From Gemmatimonadota bacterium (GTDB lineage Bacteria > Gemmatimonadota > Gemmatimonadetes > Longimicrobiales > Gaopeijiaceae), in assembly GCA_022340865.1 (NCBI GenBank), contig JAJDNC010000167.1, positions 1-43,153 of the forward strand: 43,153 nucleotides of DNA, in the 5' to 3' direction. The notes under the pieces are model-generated. The model made no database searches. It saw nothing but the letters and a program-made list of their open reading frames with translations, and was not told the DNA's origin. Of this stretch, positions 37,270 through 43,153 are shown piece by piece (the stretch's first letter is position 1; every line of letters begins with the position of its first letter). A program made the translations under genes and the position numbers.

Positions 37270-38570
37270 GCGCGCTCCTGCCGGGTGACGCTCCGAAGAA
37301 GCGCCCAGAACCCCGGGAAGCTGACGTCCGCCGCGTCGGGATCGTCCACCGCCACGTCATTGCCGGGAAGCGCCCCGAGCACCCCGAACGCCATGGCGAT
37401 GCGATGGTCCCCGCGGGTGCTCACCCGCCCGGACAGCGGGCCTGCGCTCCCCTGCACCACCAGACCGTCGTCGAGCTCCTCCACCTCCGCCCCCAGGGCG
37501 CGGAGGTTCTCAACCAGGGCGGCGATGCGGTCCGACTCCTTGTGTCTGAGCTCCCGGGCTCCGGTGATGCGGGTTGCTCCCTCCGCCCGCGTGGCCAGGA
37601 CGGCCACCAGGGGGACCTCGTCGATGAGCCCCGGGACCTCGTCTCCGCCCACCGACACCCCCGTCAGAGGCGACGGCGACACGCGCACGGTGCCCACCGG
37701 CTCCGCCGCCTCGGGGTCCTCGACCTCCGTGCCGACCTCGGCTCCCATGCGCCGCAGCACGTCCAGAAATGCGGTGCGGGTGGGGTTGAGGCCCACGCCC
37801 TCGACCACGAGGCCCTTGCGCGCGCCCCCGCCGGCTGCCAGCGCCGCGAAGAACGCCGCCGAGGAGGGGTCACCCGGAACGCGGAAGTCCAACGGCTCGA
37901 TGCGCTGCGGGGGGTCCCGCAGCTCCACCTGCCAGCCCCCCTGGGCCGGGTGGGAGAGCACCGAGGCGCCGACCTGTGTGAAGAGCCTCTCCGTGTGGTC
38001 CCTCGAGCGCCGGGGCTCGTGGAGGATCACGAACGCCGAGCCGGTGAGCCCCGCCAGGAGCAGGGCGCTCTTCACCTGGGCGCTGGCTACCGGGCTGTGC
38101 CACTCCAGGGGGCTCAGCGGACAGGCCCCGCGCACCTCCAGCGGCAGCCGCCCGGCCTCCTCCAGGAAGGCCATCCCCGCCCCCATGAGCGAGAGGGGCT
38201 CGGTGACGCGAGCCATCGGACGCCGCCGCAGGGAGGCGTCGCCGGTGAGGGTGGCCCGCACGTCGCTCCCCGCGAGAGCGCCCAGGAGCAGACGGGCTCC
38301 CGTCCCGGAGTTGCCCAGATCCAGCGCCTCCTCCGGTTCCCGGAAGCCCCGTAGGCCGAGCCCCTCGACGCGTATCTCGCCCCCATCGGCCGGAAGGGGT
38401 CCGATGCCCGCGCCCAGCATGCGCAGGGCGCCGGCCGTGGACGCCGCGTCTCCTCCGAAGAGCAGTCCCGAAAGCCGGCTCTCGCCCTCGGCGAGGCTCG
38501 CCAGTATCAGCGCACGTTGCGTGAGCGACTTGTCTCCGGGTACCCGGATCCTCACGACCCCCTCGGTCAC
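37266..38570 (-). CDS. aroA: 3-phosphoshikimate 1-carboxyvinyltransferase (EPSP synthase)
   Basis: Sixth step of the shikimate pathway; condenses shikimate 3-phosphate with PEP. The 434-residue protein has VPGDKSLTQRALILASLAEG (in part PGDKSLTQRAL), DLGNSGTGARLL, GDASLRRRPMARV, the second-domain DEVPLVAVLAT-type strand, RHKESDRIAAL, and GDHRIAMAFGV near the end. The start is uncertain: GTG at 38570 (chosen, shortly after the previous stop) or GTG at 38555; both precede the conserved VPGDKS. No strong ribosome-binding site distinguishes them. Confidence 0.94.
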   Translation of the reverse strand: MTEGVVRIRVPGDKSLTQRALILASLAEGESRLSGLLFGGDAASTAGALRMLGAGIGPLPADGGEIRVEGLGLRGFREPEEALDLGNSGTGARLLLGALAGSDVRATLTGDASLRRRPMARVTEPLSLMGAGMAFLEEAGRLPLEVRGACPLSPLEWHSPVASAQVKSALLLAGLTGSAFVILHEPRRSRDHTERLFTQVGASVLSHPAQGGWQVELRDPPQRIEPLDFRVPGDPSSAAFFAALAAGGGARKGLVVEGVGLNPTRTAFLDVLRRMGAEVGTEVEDPEAAEPVGTVRVSPSPLTGVSVGGDEVPGLIDEVPLVAVLATRAEGATRITGARELRHKESDRIAALVENLRALGAEVEELDDGLVVQGSAGPLSGRVSTRGDHRIAMAFGVLGALPGNDVAVDDPDAADVSFPGFWALLRSVTRQERA

Positions 38571-38584
38571 CGTCGTCGGACCAC

Positions 38585-38935
38585 TCAGCCGGAGCGCGGA
38601 CCCAGGACGTAGACCAGAGGCACCCGCGACAGCAGGGGATCCGCCCCCACCGCGGCCAGGAACCGCGCCTCCCGGGCGCGGTGACCCGGCAGATCCTCGA
38701 AGGGGACACCCATCTCCAGGAGGCCCCGCATCACGCCCCGGGTGCGCATCCCCATGAGATGCATGCGCACCGGTCCGCCGAACGCCTCCAGCGCGAGCTC
38801 CTGCGCCCGATACTGCGCGGCGCGAACCTCCCATCGGGCGACGCGCTCTTCCTCCGTGAGGACCTGTCGGAGACGCGACTCGGGTGCCTCCGGCACATCG
38901 CGACCGGAAGGTGTCGGGGGGAGCAGCGGGTTCAT
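38585..38935 (-). CDS. Small unknown protein between rnz and aroA
   Basis: A 116-residue cytosolic-looking protein, not recognised. It is rich in Arg, Glu and Leu and probably mainly helical ([21 protein letters not shown], in part [26 protein letters not shown]) with a hydrophobic strand near the end (VPLVYVLGP). The ATG at 38935 overlaps the rnz stop (ATGA), and the stop lies 14 bases before the chosen aroA start, so it is embedded in the operon and probably translated. No signal peptide or membrane helix is seen. Confidence 0.65.
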   Translation of the reverse strand: MNPLLPPTPSGRDVPEAPESRLRQVLTEEERVARWEVRAAQYRAQELALEAFGGPVRMHLMGMRTRGVMRGLLEMGVPFEDLPGHRAREARFLAAVGADPLLSRVPLVYVLGPRSG

Positions 38936-39894
38936 GGAGCCTCGTCTCCCCGGGCACCGCTTCCGGCGGGAGCCGCCGTGGCGTCATCGCGGTAGGCGAT
39001 CTCCATGACGAGGCCGTCGTAGGCCACCCGACTCGCGGTGAACACCGCCCGTGCTTCCTCCTCCAGGGGATCGGGCTGGTCCGAGTACCTTGCCGAGAGG
39101 TGGGTCAGCAGCAGTCTCTTCACCCCCGCCTCCCTCGCTACCGCCGCGGCCTCCGCCGCCGTGCTGTGGAAGGTCTCACCCGCCCGATCGGCCTCGTCCG
39201 AGCCGAAGGTGGCCTCGTGGATGAGGATGTCGGCGTCCCGCGCGCGCTGCACCGTTCCCGGATAGGGCGTGGTATCCCCGGTGTAGACGACCAGGCGCCC
39301 GGGCCGCGGGGGGCCCACCAGATCTTCGGGGCTCACGACCTGCCCGCCCACCTCCACCGTCTCCCCGCGGTGGAGGCGCCCGAAGAGAGGCCCCTCGGGG
39401 ATGCCCAGCGCGCGGGCGCGATCCACGTCGAAGCGACCGAGGCGGGGGCTCTCCACCAGGGCGTAGCCCACCGCGGGCACGCCGTGGTTCACGCCGAATG
39501 CCTCCACGCGGTACCCGTCGCCATCCACGCCCTCGCCGTCCGCGAGCTCCCGGATCTCGCACGGGAAGGCCGTGCGCTCGTTTCCCAGACCCACCGCCGC
39601 CCGAAGCACCCTCGACGAGCCTCTGGGTCCGTAGATCGTCAGGGGGTCCGAGCGTCCCTGTAGACCCATCGTGCGCAGCAGCCCCGTGATGCCGAGAAAG
39701 TGATCCGCGTGGAGGTGCGTGACGAAGATGGTCTGGATCGCAAAGCCCGTGCCGTAGCGCATCATCTGGCGCTGGGTCCCCTCGCCGCAGTCGAAGAGCA
39801 TGAGCTCGCCCTCGCGCTGCACGGCGATGCCGCTCACGTTCCTGCCGACGGTCGGGCGGGCTGCTGCTGTACCCAAGAAGGTGAGGCGGATCAT
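38932..39894 (-). CDS. rnz: Ribonuclease Z (tRNA 3'-processing)
   Basis: Metallo-beta-lactamase-fold endonuclease that trims tRNA 3' trailers. The 320-residue protein shows [17 protein letters not shown] (6-22), [11 protein letters not shown], the zinc motif THLHADH (59-65), [22 protein letters not shown] and HEATF, and [10 protein letters not shown] near the end. Length is typical of the short bacterial form. ATG at 39894; a promoter-like sequence lies at 39964-39992. The C-terminal 16 residues (low complexity, Ala/Gly-rich) are extra. Confidence 0.94.
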   Translation of the reverse strand: MIRLTFLGTAAARPTVGRNVSGIAVQREGELMLFDCGEGTQRQMMRYGTGFAIQTIFVTHLHADHFLGITGLLRTMGLQGRSDPLTIYGPRGSSRVLRAAVGLGNERTAFPCEIRELADGEGVDGDGYRVEAFGVNHGVPAVGYALVESPRLGRFDVDRARALGIPEGPLFGRLHRGETVEVGGQVVSPEDLVGPPRPGRLVVYTGDTTPYPGTVQRARDADILIHEATFGSDEADRAGETFHSTAAEAAAVAREAGVKRLLLTHLSARYSDQPDPLEEEARAVFTASRVAYDGLVMEIAYRDDATAAPAGSGARGDEAP

Positions 39895-39963
39895 ATCTTC
39901 GCTCGCGTCTTCGCTCGGCGTCAGCGGGGGGGTCCGTGGCGGGGAGGCGCGCTACACGACGGC

Positions 39964-39992
39964 AAGGTAGCCAAGCGCGCGTCGCGGTCCAA
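39964..39992 (-). promoter_or_regulatory. Possible promoter for the rnz-aroA-cmk transcript
   Basis: On the minus strand TTGGAC (39992-39987), 17-nt spacer and TACCTT (39969-39964) lie about 70 nt before the rnz ATG. The remaining gap (39895-40086) contains a short direct repeat CGAGCGAAGA next to the start but no gene. Confidence 0.35.
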
Positions 39993-40086
39993 GTCGAGAA
40001 GGCGTTCGTGCGGCGCGATCCCGCGCGTCGGGGACTTCGGCCCTGTTCCCGCCCGTGTTCCCCGGCTCCGCCTCATTTCCGGCGGA

Positions 40087-40995
40087 TCACGCCTCCGTCA
40101 CGATGCGCGTACCGGCGTCTCCCCGGAGGATGGCTACCGCATCCTCCAGAGCTCCGATGGCCGCCATGCCCCCTGTCGCCCGTACGAAGGCCGCAGCGGC
40201 CTCCACCTTGGGACCCATGGACCCCGCGGGAAAGGCCCCCGAGTCCGCTTCCCCGAGGGTGAGCACGTCGAGGGCGCGCTCCTCGGGGGTGCCCCACCCC
40301 GCCATCACCGCACGGACGTCGGTGAGGAGGAGGAGCGCGTCGGCTCCGAGCTCCTCGGCCACGAGAGCGGCGGACCGGTCCTTGTCGATGACCGCCTCCA
40401 CCCCGTGCACTCGGCCCCACCCGTTGAACACCACCGGAATGCCGCCACCGCCGGCGCAGATCACCACCGTCCCCGCCTCCACCAGGAGGCGTATCGTGTC
40501 GATCTCCAGCACCCGCCGGGGCGCGGGAGACGGCACCACCCGACGGATGCCCGCACCGTCGGGGGCGAAGTCCCATCGGCGCTGGGCGGCGAGGGCCCGC
40601 GCCTGCTCCGCGTCGTAGACGGGGCCCACCGGCTTGGTGGGGGCGCCGAAGGCCGGATCGGCCGGATCCACCTCCACCTGGGTGAGGATCGTCGCCACCC
40701 TCACCTCCGGCGCCTCGTTGCGAAGCTCCTGAGCCAGCAGATAACCGATCATCCCCTCGGTCTGGGCGCCCAGGACGTCCAGGGAGAAGTTCCCCGAGTT
40801 CGGCATGGAGGCATCCTGGAGGGCGAGCAACCCCACCTGCGGTCCGTTGCCGTGCGTCACCACCAGGGCATGGTCGCGTGCGACCTCCGCCAGCGACCTG
40901 GCGGCGGCCACCACGTTCCTGCGCTGGGCCTCGCCGGTGAGGGGCTCGCCCCGGCGAAGCAACGCGTTGCCGCCCAGCCCGACCACGACCTTCAT
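40087..40995 (-). CDS. arcC: Carbamate kinase
   Basis: Makes ATP from carbamoyl phosphate, or the reverse. The 302-residue protein has the amino-acid-kinase fold signatures VVGLGGNALLRRGEPLT (in part LGGNALL, 7-13), VVTHGNGPQVGLL, CAGGGGIPVV, VIDKDRSAALVAEELGAD and GSMGPKVEAAAAFV. Length is normal. ATG at 40995 with GGAGAG 8 bases upstream. No arginine deiminase or ornithine carbamoyltransferase lies in the window, so its pathway is unclear. It could serve in purine or cyanate breakdown instead. Confidence 0.93.
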   Translation of the reverse strand: MKVVVGLGGNALLRRGEPLTGEAQRRNVVAAARSLAEVARDHALVVTHGNGPQVGLLALQDASMPNSGNFSLDVLGAQTEGMIGYLLAQELRNEAPEVRVATILTQVEVDPADPAFGAPTKPVGPVYDAEQARALAAQRRWDFAPDGAGIRRVVPSPAPRRVLEIDTIRLLVEAGTVVICAGGGGIPVVFNGWGRVHGVEAVIDKDRSAALVAEELGADALLLLTDVRAVMAGWGTPEERALDVLTLGEADSGAFPAGSMGPKVEAAAAFVRATGGMAAIGALEDAVAILRGDAGTRIVTEA

Positions 40996-41170
40996 ACGAC
41001 GGACTCTCCGGTTCTCGTTCCTTTGTTCGCGGCTCCGAGGGTTCCCCGCGACGGGGGGGGAGGCGGCGGAAGGGAGACGCCTCGCGGGGCCATGGGCCAT
41101 TCCTCGGTGCCGTCACACGGAGGGAGCCCCAAAGCTAGAAGAGGGACTGTGGGCGAGGAACCCCACCCCG

Positions 41171-41199
41171 CTGTCGCGCGACCCGTACGTTCGTATACT
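41171..41199 (+). promoter_or_regulatory. Possible promoter for the MarC-family gene
   Basis: CTGTCG (41171-41176), a 17-nt spacer and a good -10, TATACT (41194-41199), lie about 70 nt before the TTG start, in the divergent gap with the carbamate kinase gene. The same gap carries TAGCTTT on the minus strand (41137-41131), a possible -10 for arcC. Confidence 0.45.
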
Positions 41200-41269
41200 T
41201 CCCGCCGGAGCGGCGAGATCTCGACCGCCCCCTCATCACCCTCCACCCGGCTTCCGTGGGAGCCTCCTC

Positions 41270-41905
41270 TTGCGCGACTTCCCGCTCTTTTTCGTGTCGC
41301 TCTTCTCCATCGTGAACCCGCTGTCGACCATTCCCGTCTACCTGGGCCTCACCACGGACATCCCTGTGCCCGAGCGGAAGCGTCTGACCCGACAGGCTTC
41401 GGTGACGGTCTTCGTGGTCCTGGCCGCTTCGTACCTCGCGGGAAAGGGGCTCCTGAGCTTCTTCGGGATCAGCGTGGCTTCGCTCAAGGTGGCGGGGGGG
41501 CTGGTCATTCTCGCGATGTCGTGGAGCATGCTCCAGGCGAGGATGAGCCCTGCCAAGCAGACGCCCGAGGAGGCGCACGACGTGGAACAGCCCACCGGCG
41601 AGGGTCCCAACATCGCGGTGATCCCCCTGGGGATGCCGCTGCTGGCGGGCCCGGGCTCCATCAGCGTCATGATCATCGCCGCGGGGAAGACGCAGGGCCT
41701 GGCCGGGCACGTGAGCGTGCTGACGGCAGCCGCGGTGGTGGCGGCGATGTGCTGGGTGACGCTCATGGCGGCGATGCCCATCGGACGAGCCCTGGGACGC
41801 ACCGGCATGAACGTGGCGACCCGCTTCATGGGGCTGATCCTGGCGGCCATCGCGGTGGAGTTCATCACGTCGGGGCTGGCGACGATCTTCCCCGGGCTGA
41901 CATAG
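41270..41905 (+). CDS. MarC-family integral membrane protein
   Basis: A 211-residue, mostly hydrophobic protein with about six membrane segments. Family markers are FVSLFSIVNPLSTIPVYLGLT (in part IVNPLSTIPVYL) near the N-terminus, ASLKVAGGLVILAMSWSML, and IPLGMPLLAGPGSISVMI in the middle. MarC proteins have no settled function; early links to multiple antibiotic resistance are not confirmed. The start is TTG at 41270 with GGAG 7 bases upstream; earlier in-frame sequence is non-homologous. Two consecutive TAG stops end the gene. Confidence 0.9.
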   Translation: MRDFPLFFVSLFSIVNPLSTIPVYLGLTTDIPVPERKRLTRQASVTVFVVLAASYLAGKGLLSFFGISVASLKVAGGLVILAMSWSMLQARMSPAKQTPEEAHDVEQPTGEGPNIAVIPLGMPLLAGPGSISVMIIAAGKTQGLAGHVSVLTAAAVVAAMCWVTLMAAMPIGRALGRTGMNVATRFMGLILAAIAVEFITSGLATIFPGLT

Positions 41906-41941
41906 TAGCCGACCGGGCAGTTCGAGAACGGGAGGGCTCGC

Positions 41942-43153
41942 ATGGACCTGATGCGCGCGGGGAGCGTTCCGGCGTCTTCCAGCAGGACGAAGCCCTGGGG
42001 CCCGGAAGGTTCAACCCGTCTCCAGGGCGCTTTCGGCGGTGCGACGGTGGCCCTGAGCGCGGCGGCCGGCCTGCTGGTGGGGCTCCGCTCGGTGGTGGCG
42101 CTGGGTGCGGCGGGCGTCCGGCCGCTCCTGGCCCTCCCACCCATCCCCCGCGAGGGCATGGGGATCTCCTGGACGCCCGAGGTCGTCTGGCCCACGCAGC
42201 TCCAGCATGTCGCCTTGATCCGCATGGCGGCCGTGATCCTGGGCCTCTTCCTGGCCGCCATGGCAGTGGCGGTGCTGAACGCCCTGGTCCTCCTGGCGGA
42301 CGCCGGCGCCTCTCGGCGTCGTGAGGTGGCGGTGCGCTCCGCCCTGGGTGCGCCCCCGCGTACGCTCCTGGGCCTCTTCCTCGCCGACGTGGGGCGGCTT
42401 CTCGCGTTGTCTCTGGTCCTGGGTGTGCTGCTGGGTCTCGCGGGGGGAGGCGCCCTGCGGGGCCTCTGGCCCGGGGAGCTCGCGAGGCTCGGCGGAGTGG
42501 GTGCCGCGGGGACGGTGGCCCTGGGGCTCCTCGGTGTCGCGGGGATCGCGGCGGTGGCCTACGTGTGGGTGGGGCTCACCGTGGGGCGCAGCACGGGTCT
42601 CTCCGCCGAGCTCGGTGCCGGCGAGCGCGCCACGGAGGAACCTGCGGCGATCTTCCGGAGGCGCGTGCTGTCGGCGGTGCAGACGGGAGCGGCCGGGGCA
42701 GTCGCGCTGGCCACCCTGGCCCTGTCGATGTCGGTGCGGGCCCCGGGGGCTGCGACGGGCCCGGGCACCACGACGGTGATCCCGGTGACGGCGCCGAGCG
42801 CACCCGCCGCGGGGGCGGGAGGGTCCGGCGACGCCCCGGGCCAGGGGGCCGTCTGGCAGGCGCTCCTGGACCGCCTGGCCAAGGTCCCGGGGATGGAGGC
42901 GGAGAGCGTCGCCACGCCCGGCACGCTGGTGGGGCTGGGGGTGCGGGACCATGCCACCGCCCAGTGCGGCAGATGCTTCATCGGCCAGCTCCCGATGCCC
43001 CTCTGGAGCGTGCTGGCGGACCACTACGCCGTGGGACCGGGGTACTTCTCCCTGGCCGGACGTCGCCTGGTGTCCGGGAGGGGCTTCGGCCCGGCCGACG
43101 GGCCGTCGACGAAGAAGGTCGCGGTGATCAACGAGACCTTCGCACGCACCGCG
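41942..43153 (+). CDS. MacB/FtsX-type ABC permease, truncated by window end
   Basis: Open frame of 404 codons running off the window. The N-terminal 30 residues are polar, then a first membrane segment (ATVALSAAAGLLVGL), a short loop, and a second (VILGLFLAAMAVAVLNALVLL) followed by the cytoplasmic motif SRRREVAVRSALGAPPRTLL characteristic of FtsX/MacB-like permeases. More membrane segments follow, then a periplasmic-type domain containing GYFSLAGRRLVSGRGF and VAVINETFAR, typical of acidobacterial-type orphan duplicated permeases. The first periplasmic domain expected between the first two helices is nearly absent. ATG at 41942 with GGGAGG 6 bases upstream. No ATPase gene is seen. Confidence 0.82.
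   Translation, partial: MDLMRAGSVPASSSRTKPWGPEGSTRLQGAFGGATVALSAAAGLLVGLRSVVALGAAGVRPLLALPPIPREGMGISWTPEVVWPTQLQHVALIRMAAVILGLFLAAMAVAVLNALVLLADAGASRRREVAVRSALGAPPRTLLGLFLADVGRLLALSLVLGVLLGLAGGGALRGLWPGELARLGGVGAAGTVALGLLGVAGIAAVAYVWVGLTVGRSTGLSAELGAGERATEEPAAIFRRRVLSAVQTGAAGAVALATLALSMSVRAPGAATGPGTTTVIPVTAPSAPAAGAGGSGDAPGQGAVWQALLDRLAKVPGMEAESVATPGTLVGLGVRDHATAQCGRCFIGQLPMPLWSVLADHYAVGPGYFSLAGRRLVSGRGFGPADGPSTKKVAVINETFARTA

Noticed and set aside
39896..39920. Short direct repeat CGAGCGAAGA as a repeat array
   Set aside because: Only two copies; too short and too few to support a function.
39700..42324. 874-codon plus-strand open frame
   Set aside because: It covers carbamate kinase in antisense and MarC in another frame and shows no domain signature.

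Overview
The window is very GC-rich, almost wholly coding and packed with core metabolic and information-processing genes, nearly all on the minus strand. Gene content and style suggest a Gram-negative, probably Gemmatimonadota-like bacterium. Pointers are a mannose-family PTS with HPr kinase, secreted proteins with a FlgD-like C-terminal domain, orphan MacB-type permeases, a two-subunit-type methylmalonyl-CoA mutase, and many GTG/TTG starts with ATGA, GTGA or TGATG overlaps. The phylum is an inference; no rRNA is present to confirm it.

Left part (1-7.4 kb): tmRNA (ssrA, minus) with terminator and likely promoter; dusB (minus); a PTS IIA protein of the fructose/nitrogen type (the only plus-strand gene before 41 kb); a small secreted FlgD-like-domain protein with a good sigma70 promoter; then selB, recO, an unknown exported membrane-anchored protein and a bifunctional-nuclease-family gene.

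Central-left (7.4-16 kb): metK, then a complete phosphotransferase block, transcribed hpf - hprK - EIIA - EIIB - EIIC - EIID - HPr - EI, mostly coupled or overlapping. HPr carries both the histidine and the serine phosphorylation sites, matching the HPr kinase. No sugar-catabolic gene accompanies it, so regulation may be its main job.

Centre (14.5-24.8 kb): riboflavin pathway (ribD, ribE, then ribBA, ribH) running into nusB and a GT4 glycosyltransferase; upstream are fmdB-type zinc ribbon, argS, a PfkB sugar kinase, purM and an exported barrel-like protein. RibBA has Gln in place of the usual metal-binding His of its DHBP synthase half.

Central-right (24.9-34.1 kb): a propionyl-CoA to succinyl-CoA module: carboxyltransferase, biotin carboxylase, biotin carrier and methylmalonyl-CoA mutase large subunit, interrupted by a double-PDZ secreted protein and a 23S rRNA uracil methyltransferase. 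An orphan periplasmic-binding lipoprotein follows rpsA.

Right part (34.1-43.2 kb): rnz - small unknown gene - aroA - cmk - rpsA (minus), where S1 has a repeat-rich acidic tail; carbamate kinase (minus); and on the plus strand a MarC-family membrane protein and the start of a MacB-type ABC permease cut by the window end.

No mobile element, CRISPR array, tRNA or rRNA was seen, and no non-coding stretch exceeds about 300 bases. The largest gaps (17834-18021, 29832-30048, 36308-36576, 39895-40086, 40996-41269) hold only the promoter or hairpin signals listed.
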